Under the pieces are notes generated by a model, which was given only the letters and a program-made list of their open reading frames with translations, made no database searches and was not told the DNA's origin. This document shows, one piece after another, positions 34,627 to 42,612 of a stretch of DNA of 64,000 nucleotides. A program made the position numbers and the translations under genes. The DNA is from Janthinobacterium sp. ROICE36 (GTDB taxonomy: Bacteria; Pseudomonadota; Gammaproteobacteria; Burkholderiales; Burkholderiaceae_D), in the NCBI RefSeq assembly GCF_002869965.1, contig NZ_PEBS01000013.1, positions 1 through 64,000 of the forward strand, written 5' to 3'. Every line of letters begins with the position of its first letter. Position 1 is the first letter of the stretch.

Positions 34627-35019
34627 ATGAGCTTTGAGCACCGCAAGACACGCGCCCTGGAACTGTTGAGCAACACGGGCATGGCCCGCAGCCACTATGC
34701 GCCGCCGCTGATACGCCTGTTGTGGAAGGCCGGCGTGCAGGTTCCGCCGCCGCATTTCCAGTCCTTCCTGCATACCGCGCTCGGCATGGGACGCTGGTTC
34801 GGCATGTTCTGGGGCTTGATCATGTGGATTTTTTTCTGGTCGCGGTCCGATGCCGCCACCCCGTTATCGCCCCTGGCGGCGCTGGTGGCGGCCTGCGTGG
34901 CAGGCAGCCTGTTTGGCATCGCCATGGCCAGCGTCTATGCCCGCGACCGGCGCAAGCACCAGTTGCCGGCATGGACCGCGCTGGACGAGCAACGGTCCCC
35001 AGGCAATTCCCTTGATTAG
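34627..35019 (+). CDS. DUF6404 family membrane protein
   Basis: A 130-residue protein starting MSFEHRKTRALELLSNTGMA, then HYAPPLIRLLWKAGVQVPPPHF. Two membrane spans follow (GMFWGLIMWIFFW and ALVAACVAGSLFGIAMASV) and a basic cytoplasmic tail. The N-terminal motif and the two spans match DUF6404, of unknown function. ATG 34627 has GGAG five bases upstream; longer frames lack one. Its stop overlaps the convergent slyX stop by four bases. Confidence 0.85.
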   Translation: MSFEHRKTRALELLSNTGMARSHYAPPLIRLLWKAGVQVPPPHFQSFLHTALGMGRWFGMFWGLIMWIFFWSRSDAATPLSPLAALVAACVAGSLFGIAMASVYARDRRKHQLPAWTALDEQRSPGNSLD

Positions 35020-35234
35020 TAGTGCGGCGGACGGTCGTTCACCAGTCCGCCGTTTGCCTGCTGCGCCCCGTCGCGCACGTGTTCGCCCAGCTTGTGCAGC
35101 ATCGCTTCGAGCTGGTCGATGCGCTTGCCCTGCTGGTACACCATCTGGTTCAGCGACTCGACCAGGTCTTCCTGCTGCGCCAGCTTGATTTCGATATCGA
35201 CGAAACGTATTTCCATCTGTTCTGCATTGTCCAT
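35016..35234 (-). CDS. slyX: SlyX family protein
   Basis: A 72-residue coiled-coil protein. The core EIRFVDIEIKLAQQEDLVESL, then NQMVYQQGKRIDQLEAMLHKL, is followed by the diagnostic proline-rich end NDRPPHY. SlyX is small and cytoplasmic, with no established function despite its name. The ATG at 35234 was chosen as it gives the family start; the upstream extension is not conserved-looking. Confidence 0.92.
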   Translation of the reverse strand: MDNAEQMEIRFVDIEIKLAQQEDLVESLNQMVYQQGKRIDQLEAMLHKLGEHVRDGAQQANGGLVNDRPPHY

Positions 35235-35395
35235 GGTGCTCTCGGTGATTCCTGACTGAAAGCGGCATTCTACCGCCGCAGCGGCGTGAGCCAGCACAAA
35301 CCTCGTCCATTCCCCATCGGTCAGGTGGCCATTTCTGCCTATTCTTCCCTGATGGCTGAATCAAACCGCTTGACGAATGAGAACAAACGATTACA

Positions 35396-35782
35396 ATGGA
35401 TACACCGATATCTGCCGAACCACTGCTGATCGACACGCGCAAGACGGCCGAATACCGGCGCTGGGAAGACTCCCTGCACGACGTGGCGGCGGCCGCCATC
35501 GATGCGCGCATCAAGCATTTGCAGCACGGTAAAAAGGGTGACTGGCGGCCCGTGGGCGAAGGCGTGTGCGAGCTGCGTTTTTTACAGACGGGGCCCGGCT
35601 GGCGCGTGTACTTTCACGAAACCAATCGGGGCACCCTGATCTTGTTGCTGCTGGGTGGAAACAAATCGAGCCAGCAACGCGACATCAAGCAGGCGCAAGC
35701 GATCCTCAGGGACTTGAAAGCCCGGCAGTCAGCCATCCGGAAAGCGGCGGCAGGCCCATCGACAGGAGCACGAAAGAAATGA
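35396..35782 (+). CDS. RelE/HigB-like toxin of a type II toxin-antitoxin pair
   Basis: A 128-residue protein with the Gp49/HigB-type addiction-module fold: ARIKHLQHGKKGDWRPVGEG, then CELRFLQTGPGWRVYFHE, then LILLLLGGNKSSQQRDIKQA. These are the hallmarks of the RelE-superfamily killer proteins that cleave mRNA on the ribosome. A longer C-terminal tail (SAIRKAAAGPSTGARKK) is unusual. The gene precedes its antitoxin and its TGA overlaps the next ATG (ATGA), the reverse of the classic order but usual for higBA. It is probably autorepressed by the complex; no clear operator was identified. Confidence 0.88.
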   Translation: MDTPISAEPLLIDTRKTAEYRRWEDSLHDVAAAAIDARIKHLQHGKKGDWRPVGEGVCELRFLQTGPGWRVYFHETNRGTLILLLLGGNKSSQQRDIKQAQAILRDLKARQSAIRKAAAGPSTGARKK

Positions 35783-36135
35783 GTCACGACATCCATCACG
35801 ACAACTTCGACCTCGACAACCTCGACGCGCTGGGATTGAGCAAATTTGATCCAACGCAACACCTGACCAGCAAAGCTGCCGTGGCCGCCTACATGAGCGA
35901 AATCGTCGCCACCGGCAACGCCGAGCTGTTCCAGGCCGCCATGAACGACGTGGTGCGTGCCTACGGCATGGGCAAGGTGGCGGCCAGGGCCGACATCACG
36001 CGCGAAGGCGCGTATAAAGCCTTGCGCGAAGGCAGTAAACCGCGCTTTGAAACCATTTTAAAGATGCTCGATGCGCTGGGCATGCAACTGGCCATCGTGC
36101 CAAAAACCACGCCGGACGGCGCCGTGGAAGCCTGA
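35779..36135 (+). CDS. HigA-like antitoxin (addiction module antidote)
   Basis: A 118-residue protein. The N-terminal acidic segment (HDNFDLDNLDALGLSKFDPT) should wrap the toxin. The C-terminal helix-turn-helix of the Xre-like type (MGKVAARADITREGAYKALR, EGSKPRFETILKMLDALGMQLAIV) matches the putative addiction-module antidote family. Its ATG overlaps the toxin stop by four bases. It is the likely DNA-binding autorepressor of the pair. It ends only seven bases before the convergent rep stop. Confidence 0.9.
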   Translation: MSHDIHHDNFDLDNLDALGLSKFDPTQHLTSKAAVAAYMSEIVATGNAELFQAAMNDVVRAYGMGKVAARADITREGAYKALREGSKPRFETILKMLDALGMQLAIVPKTTPDGAVEA

Positions 36136-36142
36136 ACGCCGC

Positions 36143-38203
36143 TTACACTTTCGGTGTGGCCAGCAAGGCTTTCATGCGCGCCAGACGTTCTTTCGGCGAA
36201 ATGATTTCCGACTCGGTCGGCACGGCGTCGCCCACGTCAAGTTGCATTTCCTTGATGAAACGTGACGGATCGCAATGGACTTGCTCGCCCGCCCGCTTGC
36301 GCTTCTTGCACCAGGTGATGTGCAAGGTGCGCTGGGCGCGCGTAATGCCCACATACATCAGGCGGCGCTCTTCCTGGATGCGCGCGGCGATGGTTTCGGC
36401 GGGCGCGTCGGGGTCGCCCTTGTGCGGCAAGATACCCTCTTCCACACCGACCAGAAACACGTGCGGGAATTCCAGCCCTTTCGACGCGTGCAGGGTGGAC
36501 ATGCGCACGGCGTCCTGCTCTTCGTCCTTGCCTTCGAGCATGGTCATCAGGGCCACCATCTGCGTCAGTTCCAGCACGTTCTTTTCTTCGCCGTCGCGGT
36601 CCTTGCCGCCCCGGCCCCGTTCCTTGAGCCAGTTGACGAATTCCAGCACGTTCTGCCACTTGCTTTGCGCTTGCCGTTCCTCGAAGGCATCGTACAGATA
36701 CGATTCGTAGTGGATTTCCTTCATCATGTCATCCAGCACTTCGGCCGCGTTGTCGCCGCTGCCGGCCGCGCCCGGGCGGCTGGCGCGCGATTCGAGGTCA
36801 TTGATGAAGTTGCAGAAGTCGCGCAGCGGCCCCAGCTGGCGGTCCGTCAGCTTGGCCTCGATGCCGCCCTTGAAGACGGCCTGGAATAGCGAGCACTGCC
36901 ACTGGCCCGAAAACGCGCCCAGCACCTCCAGCGTCGACTGCCCCACGCCACGGCGCGGCGTCGTCACGGCGCGAATAAAAGCCGGATCGTCGTCTTCGTT
37001 GGCCAGCAAACGCAGATAGCTGATGATGTCCTTGATTTCAGCCTTGTCGAAGAAGCTCTGGCCGCCCGAAATCGTGTACGGAATGCGTTCCTTGCGCAGA
37101 CACTGCTCGATGATGCGCGCCTGGTGGTTGCCCCGGTACAAAATCGCGTAATCGGAAAATTTGTTCTTGCGCTCGAAATGGTCGGCCGAAATCATGATGG
37201 CGACCTGCTCCGCCTCCTGCTCGTCCGTCTGCATGCCCAGCACCTTGATCGGCTCGCCCAGGCCGTGTTCGGACCACAGCGACTTTTCAAACAATTTCGG
37301 GTTGTTGCCGATGACGGCATTGGCCGCGTTCAGCACGCGCATCGTGGAGCGGTAATTCTGCTCCAGTTTAATCACGCGCAAGTCCGGGAAATCCGTTTCT
37401 AAGGTCTTCAGATTTTCCACGGTGGCGCCGCGCCAGGCATAAATGGCCTGGTCGTCATCGCCCACGGCCGTAAACATCGGCTTCTTGCCGATGCCCGTCA
37501 CCATCAGTTTCACCAGTTCGTACTGGCAGGTGTTCGTATCCTGGTATTCGTCGACCAGCAGATAGCGCAGGCGGCGCTGCCATTTGTCGCGCACGGGGCC
37601 GTTGTTGCGGAACAGTTCCACGGGTAGGCGGATCAGATCGTCGAAATCGACGGCCTGGTAAGCGGAGAGCGTTGCCACATAGCTGCGATAAATACGCGCC
37701 GCGTTCGCCTCGTCCTCGTCCTTGGCTTGCGCCAGCGCCGTGTCCGGGTCGATCAAGCCGTTTTTCCACAGCGACATGGCGCTCTGGATGCCGCGTATCA
37801 CCTGTTTATCGGTGGTAATGGCAAGGTCTTGCACCAGGGAAAAACAATCGTCGCTATCCATGATGGAAAAGCGGTCTTTCAAGCCCACGCCATTGGCTTC
37901 CTGGCGCAGGATTTTCACGCCCAGCGAGTGGAAGGTCGATACCGTCAGTTGCTTGGCCTGGCGTGGTTGCTTCAAGAGTTTGGCGATGCGTTCCTGCATT
38001 TCCAGCGCCGCCTTGTTGGTGAAGGTCAGCGCGGCGATGGTGCGCGGGTCATAGCCCCGGTCTTCGATCAGATGGGCGATCTTTTGCGTGATCACGCGCG
38101 TCTTGCCCGAGCCGGCGCCCGCCAGCACCAGGCAGGGGCCGTCGAGGTAGGTAACGGCTTCGCTTTGGGGCGCATTCAGACCGAACTGTGGTGCTTTGGA
38201 CAT
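36143..38203 (-). CDS. rep: ATP-dependent DNA helicase Rep
   Basis: A 686-residue superfamily 1A helicase translocating 3' to 5' on single-stranded DNA; it helps replication forks past bound protein. Motifs are Walker A LVLAGAGSGKTRVIT, AALTFTNKAALEM (motif Ia), LLVDEYQDTN (II), GDDDQAIYAWRGA (III), QNYRST (IV) and STLHASKGLEFPHVFLVG (V). MYVGITRAQRTLHI (VI) follows. The arrangement and QFGLNAPQSEAVTYLDGPCL at the start fit Rep rather than UvrD. The start is ATG 38203; the frame upstream lacks homology. A toxin-antitoxin pair lies convergently downstream. Confidence 0.93.
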   Translation of the reverse strand: MSKAPQFGLNAPQSEAVTYLDGPCLVLAGAGSGKTRVITQKIAHLIEDRGYDPRTIAALTFTNKAALEMQERIAKLLKQPRQAKQLTVSTFHSLGVKILRQEANGVGLKDRFSIMDSDDCFSLVQDLAITTDKQVIRGIQSAMSLWKNGLIDPDTALAQAKDEDEANAARIYRSYVATLSAYQAVDFDDLIRLPVELFRNNGPVRDKWQRRLRYLLVDEYQDTNTCQYELVKLMVTGIGKKPMFTAVGDDDQAIYAWRGATVENLKTLETDFPDLRVIKLEQNYRSTMRVLNAANAVIGNNPKLFEKSLWSEHGLGEPIKVLGMQTDEQEAEQVAIMISADHFERKNKFSDYAILYRGNHQARIIEQCLRKERIPYTISGGQSFFDKAEIKDIISYLRLLANEDDDPAFIRAVTTPRRGVGQSTLEVLGAFSGQWQCSLFQAVFKGGIEAKLTDRQLGPLRDFCNFINDLESRASRPGAAGSGDNAAEVLDDMMKEIHYESYLYDAFEERQAQSKWQNVLEFVNWLKERGRGGKDRDGEEKNVLELTQMVALMTMLEGKDEEQDAVRMSTLHASKGLEFPHVFLVGVEEGILPHKGDPDAPAETIAARIQEERRLMYVGITRAQRTLHITWCKKRKRAGEQVHCDPSRFIKEMQLDVGDAVPTESEIISPKERLARMKALLATPKV

Positions 38204-38369
38204 CAGGGGTATTTCCGCAGGGAACAGCAGCCCATTGTAACAGCGTCGCGCCCGCCATTTACACGGCAAGACCTGCGTGAAAAACAGGCAATGCGTGCGG
38301 CGATGTCAGCGCTAGAGTACCATTCCGCCTATATCGCCCGTGCGCGCCCACTTACCAAATGGCAGTCCC

Positions 38370-38855
38370 ATGAAATTTGAACATCTGATTGAAATCAACG
38401 ATCCGCTGAACCCGCTGATCGACACCCTGAGCCTGGAACAAGTCTGGCGCGGCCTGGTCTTGCGCGCCGAATCGCCCAGGCTGTTCGTGCCGCACCTGGA
38501 CGAGTGCCAGATCAGCCAGCGCAGCGATGCCGGTTTCGCGCGCAGCCTGCGCTATGGCGAGCTGGTCATCAACGACAAGGTGGTGCTGGTGCCGCAACTG
38601 CAGGTACGCTATGAAGTGCCGGCGCAACAGGATATCAGCGCCTCCTCGCTGGTGATGACCATCGAGATGCCCGATGAAGCCAGCCTGTGGGTGCGCTTCC
38701 AGTACGACGACGGCCACGACGCGGCCACCGATGCGGCCAACGCCCTGTACGACGACTTCCGCCGCTCCGCCTACAAGGAGTCCGACATCGACACCGTGCG
38801 CATCATGCGCGAGCTGGCGGCCGAGGGACGGCTGGATGCGGGCTTGCTGAACTAA
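38370..38855 (+). CDS. AtaL-like SRPBCC family protein (DUF1857)
   Basis: A 161-residue protein starting MKFEHLIEINDPLNPLIDTL, then EQVWRGLVLRAESPRLFVPHLDECQI and VRYEVPAQQDISASSLVMTIEMPD. This is the DUF1857 family, with a START-like SRPBCC fold that binds hydrophobic ligands. The function in bacteria is unknown. The ATG 38370 matches the family start. Its stop lies one base from the convergent HD-GYP gene's stop. Confidence 0.88.
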   Translation: MKFEHLIEINDPLNPLIDTLSLEQVWRGLVLRAESPRLFVPHLDECQISQRSDAGFARSLRYGELVINDKVVLVPQLQVRYEVPAQQDISASSLVMTIEMPDEASLWVRFQYDDGHDAATDAANALYDDFRRSAYKESDIDTVRIMRELAAEGRLDAGLLN

Positions 38856-38856
38856 A

Positions 38857-39978
38857 TTAAAGTCTCGCGCTGCAGCCCCATAGCTGGTCGGGCCTAAACT
38901 GCAAGCCCGCCTGCTCCGCGTTCAGCACTTCGCGGATGGCGTGCAAGTCCACGCGCGTATCGCGGCGCAAGGGTACATCCAGGCGTGCGCCGCGCGGGCC
39001 GATCAGCGATTGCACGTGGGGCGTAGTGGCATTCAAGCCCTTGCGCGTGACGACGCCGATTTCCCCATTCAACAGTTTGACGAAGGTGCCGACGGGGTAA
39101 ATGCCCAGCTCGCGCACCAGCAAGGAGGCCAGCGGCGCATCCAGGGTGGCCTTGTCGGTCATCAGCATGTCGCGCAGGGCCACGTTCGGCAGCAAGGGCT
39201 GGCGATAACTGCGCTTCGAGACGCGCGCGCAATAGCGGTCGGCCAGCATGATCAGGCGGGCGCCGATGCCGATCGCCTCGCCTTGCGTGCCCAGCGGATA
39301 GCCGCTGCCATCGATATTTTCATGGTGTTGCAGCACGGCCTGCAGCCAGACGGCGTCCGTCACGCCAGCCGCGCGCAGCAAGTCGACGCCCGCTTGCGGG
39401 TGGGCGCGCAAATAGGCGCGCTCATCCGCGTCCAGCGGCCCCGCCTTGTGCTGGAAATCCGCATGGCGTTCCAGCATGCCCACATTCATGCTCAGCGCGG
39501 CCAGCACCACGCTGCGGATCACGCCATCGTCAAGCTTCAGGGCGCGCGCCAGCAAGGCCGTGATGACGGCCGTGTCGACGCTGTGGCGCACGGCAAAGTC
39601 GCCCGCGCCCTGGTTGTGCAGGATGCAAGCCAGCGCCACGTCGGCGTCCAGTGCCACCGCTTCTTCCACCAGTTGCGCCAGCGCCGCCAGCGATGCGTGG
39701 CTGCCCGCCTGCCTGGCGGCAATCGCCGGCAAGACGAGGGCCAGGCCCGCCGTGACGCAATTCAGCATGCGCAGGGTCGACGGCGCTTGCGTGGCCGTGC
39801 GCGGCAAGTCGGCACTGGTATCGGCGATGACGCCGCGCGCCAGCAGCAATTCGATCTGGTTCTCGCTGCTGATGACATGGCCCAGCCTGGCCAGCAAGCC
39901 GCCCGTCTCGCCATGCACGTCCCAGGGCAGGGCCACGCCCAGGGCGAGTTCTCCCGCGTAAATGCGCCGAATTTTCAC
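38857..39978 (-). CDS. HD-GYP domain protein with a degenerate HD motif
   Basis: A 373-residue protein. An N-terminal PilZ/PixD-like beta region of unclear type (residues 1-60) precedes an HD-GYP domain with RHSVDTAVITALLARAL and QHHENIDGSGYPLGTQGEAI. The domain continues ARLIMLADRYCARVSKRSYR. HD-GYP enzymes hydrolyse cyclic di-GMP. Where the family has LLHDIGK, this protein reads AALSMNVGM, so the metal-binding His-Asp and the Lys are gone while the HHE and GYP parts remain. The start is GTG 39978, with GGAG five bases upstream. It may be a c-di-GMP binder rather than a hydrolase. Confidence 0.85.
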   Translation of the reverse strand: MKIRRIYAGELALGVALPWDVHGETGGLLARLGHVISSENQIELLLARGVIADTSADLPRTATQAPSTLRMLNCVTAGLALVLPAIAARQAGSHASLAALAQLVEEAVALDADVALACILHNQGAGDFAVRHSVDTAVITALLARALKLDDGVIRSVVLAALSMNVGMLERHADFQHKAGPLDADERAYLRAHPQAGVDLLRAAGVTDAVWLQAVLQHHENIDGSGYPLGTQGEAIGIGARLIMLADRYCARVSKRSYRQPLLPNVALRDMLMTDKATLDAPLASLLVRELGIYPVGTFVKLLNGEIGVVTRKGLNATTPHVQSLIGPRGARLDVPLRRDTRVDLHAIREVLNAEQAGLQFRPDQLWGCSARL

Positions 39979-40141
39979 ATCGTCTCCGTCATCGCTAGCC
40001 GCCACCCTTTTTACCATCGGGTGATCGTGGGCATGAACCCTTTGAAATGTTTTTTGCATTTAATCAATATTTCAATATGGCATCGATGATCGCGCAATCA
40101 TGTGCGTTTGTCTACAAAATTGTTTAAATATAAAAATTTCA

Positions 40142-41602
40142 TCAGACGCCAGGCGAGCAATCGGCGCAGCCAGGCGCGTGTTCCGGGTCTTTTTCCAGGT
40201 GCAGCGCCAGCTCGCGCAAGGCCGTGCGCACGCCTTCCTCGATGACGGGGTGATAAAACGGCATGTCGAGCATGGCCGGTACCGTCAGCTGGGCCTGGCA
40301 TGCCCAGGCCAGTAAATGGCTCAAGTGTTCCGCCCGCGGGCCGATCAGCTCGGCGCCGAGAAAGCGCTTGCTGCCAAATTCCGCATACACGCGCAGCAAG
40401 CCCTGGTTTTGCAGCATCACGCGGCTGCGGCCCTGGTTGCCGAACGACACGGCACCCACGGCAAAGCGGCCCGCGTGGCTCACGCACAATTGCTGGTAGG
40501 TGGCGCCCAGGGTGGCGATCTGCGGTTCCGTGAAGGCGATGGTCAAGGGCGTGCGGCGCAAGCCCGGTTTGACGTCAGGAAAGCGCGCCGCGTTCTCCCC
40601 GGCGATGCGCCCCTCGTCGGCCGCTTCGGGCAACAGCGGCAAGGCATTGTCGGCATCGCCGGCGATGAAGATGGCGCTCTTGCCGCACTGCATGGTGTGC
40701 GGGTCATGCAGGGGAATGCCGTGGCGGTCGAGCTCGATTTGCGCCGTGTCCAGACCGATGTGATCCACGTTCGGTGCGCGGCCGATGGCGGCCAGCAGAT
40801 ACTCGAACTGCTCGGTTTTTTCCTGGCCCGCGCCATCACGGCTGGTGAGCAGTATGCCGCTGCCATCCGGGCTTTTCGCCACGTGCGCCACGCTGGTCTG
40901 GAAGCGGATGTCGAGTTCGCGCGCCAGCACGGCGCCCGCCTCGCGCAGCACCAGCGGGTCCGTCAATTGCGCGACTTTGTTGCCGCGCGCAAACAGGGTC
41001 ACGCGCACGCCCAGCCGCGCCAGCGCCTGGCCCAGCTCCAGGCCGATCACGCCGCCGCCGACCACGGCGACCGATTGCGGCAAGTCCGTCCATTCGAACA
41101 CGGCGTCGCTGGTGATGACGCGCTCGCCTGCCGCCTGCCACTCGGGCGGTACGATGGGCGTGGAACCGGTGGCGATCACCACGCTGCTGGCCTCGACGAG
41201 GGTGTGCTCATCCACCTGCAGCTTGCCGGGCCCGATGAAGCGCGCGTGGCCGCGCAGTTTTTCCTCGTCGGGGATGGCGTTGACGCCGTCGAGCACGAAG
41301 CCGACAAAGCGGTCGCGCTCGCTACGCACCCTGCTCATAACTTGCCGGCCGTCGATGCGCACGGGACCAGCATGCACGCCGAAGCCGGGCGCGCTCGCCA
41401 CCGCATGGGCCGCCTCGGCCGCCGCAATCAGGAGTTTGCTGGGCATGCAACCCACGCGCGCGCAGGTCGTGCCGTACGGCCCGCTTTCTATCATCAGCAC
41501 GCGCTTGCCTTCCATGCGCGCCGCCCTGTGCGCCGTCATGCCGGCCGTACCGCTGCCGATCACGGCCACATCCACTCGTAATGTTTTCATCGTGCCAGTC
41601 AT
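40142..41602 (-). CDS. Dihydrolipoamide dehydrogenase-like flavoprotein
   Basis: A 486-residue class I pyridine nucleotide-disulfide oxidoreductase. It has the FAD motif VAVIGSGTAGMTAHRAA, the redox pair TCARVGCMPSK and the NAD motif VAVVGGGVIGLELGQALARLG. A second FAD motif lies in IFIAGDADNALPLLPEAADEG, and the C-terminal His-Glu of the interface is in MPFYHPVIEEGV. It resembles dihydrolipoamide dehydrogenases but stands alone with no 2-oxoacid dehydrogenase genes. The last residues GCADCSPGV add a CxxC-like tail not usual for the family. ATG 41602 or 41590 are possible starts. Confidence 0.88.
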   Translation of the reverse strand: MTGTMKTLRVDVAVIGSGTAGMTAHRAARMEGKRVLMIESGPYGTTCARVGCMPSKLLIAAAEAAHAVASAPGFGVHAGPVRIDGRQVMSRVRSERDRFVGFVLDGVNAIPDEEKLRGHARFIGPGKLQVDEHTLVEASSVVIATGSTPIVPPEWQAAGERVITSDAVFEWTDLPQSVAVVGGGVIGLELGQALARLGVRVTLFARGNKVAQLTDPLVLREAGAVLARELDIRFQTSVAHVAKSPDGSGILLTSRDGAGQEKTEQFEYLLAAIGRAPNVDHIGLDTAQIELDRHGIPLHDPHTMQCGKSAIFIAGDADNALPLLPEAADEGRIAGENAARFPDVKPGLRRTPLTIAFTEPQIATLGATYQQLCVSHAGRFAVGAVSFGNQGRSRVMLQNQGLLRVYAEFGSKRFLGAELIGPRAEHLSHLLAWACQAQLTVPAMLDMPFYHPVIEEGVRTALRELALHLEKDPEHAPGCADCSPGV

Positions 41603-41679
41603 CCCTGTTTCAGATTGCTCTCAGCGGTTGATACTACTCTTTTGCTGAAAATAAGGTTTTACTTTGCAGCAATATATGT

Positions 41680-41694
41680 ATTAGTATAACTAAT
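41680..41694. promoter_or_regulatory. LysR-type T-N11-A palindrome between the lpd-like gene and the LysR gene
   Basis: ATTAGTATAACTAAT is a palindrome (ATTAGT/ACTAAT around ATA) containing T-N11-A, the LysR-type recognition pattern. It lies 28 bp before the LysR start and 78 bp before the divergent flavoprotein gene. Confidence 0.6.
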
Positions 41695-41721
41695 CATTTT
41701 AAAAATTTATAAGCTGAGCTA

Positions 41722-42612
41722 ATGGGATCAATCGATTATCGCGCGCTGGCCGTGCTGGACGCCGTGGCCAGTCATGGCAGTTTCGACAAGGCCGCCCTGG
41801 CGCTGGGCATCACCCAGTCGGCCGTCTCGCAGCGCATCAAGGCGCTGGAAGACGCCAGCGGGCGCTTGCTGATCATCCGTGGCCAGCCAGCCGTGCCGAC
41901 GGGCCTGGGCCAGCGCCTGATCGTGCATCACCGCAACGTCAAGCTGATGGAAGCCTCGCTCGACATCGACCTGGGCAACAGCGTCAGCATGCCGGAAATC
42001 GCCATCGCCATCGATGCCGACAGCCTGGCCACCTGGTTCCCCGACACCTTATCGGCCCTGCTGGCGCCGCCGCGCTGCCAGCTCGACGTGCGCCTGGCCG
42101 ACAGCGATGCCGCCTTGCAAATGGTGCGCGACGGCTCGGTGTTTGGCTGCGTGGCGGCCGAGTCCGGCACAGCACTGGATGCGGCGGCCGCCACCAGCGT
42201 CACGCCGCTGGGCATGCTGCGCTATGTCTGCGTGGCCACGCCCGTGTTTGCGGGCCACTGGTTCGGCGATGGTTTCAGTGACGAGGCGGTGCAACTGGCG
42301 CCCGCCGTGGTGGGCCAGCACGGCTTGCTGGCGCGTTTCCTCGCGGAACAATTGAGCATGCGTGAACCATTTCCACACCACACCCTGCCGGTGGAAGCGG
42401 CGCGCCGCGCCTGCGTCCAGGATGGCCTGGCCTACGGCTTGATGCCGCAGCGCCTGGCCGCGCCAGCGCTGGCAACAGACCGTCTCGTGGAGCTGATGCC
42501 GGGCGGCACCCTGGACGTCCCGCTGAGCTGGCATGCCTGGACCCTGGACACGCCGTTTACCAAGCTGCTGTCCGAGCAGATCGTCAAGTCGGCGCGCGAC
42601 TACCTGAATTAA
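41722..42612 (+). CDS. argP: LysR-family regulator, ArgP type
   Basis: A 296-residue LysR regulator. The winged HTH is IDYRALAVLDAVASHGSFDK, then AALALGITQSAVSQRIKALE, followed by an effector domain. The unusually compact start, IRGQPAVPTGLGQRLIVHHRNVKLME and DADSLATWFPDTL match ArgP/IciA, which senses lysine and arginine and activates the argO/lysE exporter. No LysE gene is next to it, so targets are elsewhere or the divergent flavoprotein gene. A palindromic T-N11-A site lies in the shared intergenic region. The name is by similarity. Confidence 0.85.
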   Translation: MGSIDYRALAVLDAVASHGSFDKAALALGITQSAVSQRIKALEDASGRLLIIRGQPAVPTGLGQRLIVHHRNVKLMEASLDIDLGNSVSMPEIAIAIDADSLATWFPDTLSALLAPPRCQLDVRLADSDAALQMVRDGSVFGCVAAESGTALDAAAATSVTPLGMLRYVCVATPVFAGHWFGDGFSDEAVQLAPAVVGQHGLLARFLAEQLSMREPFPHHTLPVEAARRACVQDGLAYGLMPQRLAAPALATDRLVELMPGGTLDVPLSWHAWTLDTPFTKLLSEQIVKSARDYLN

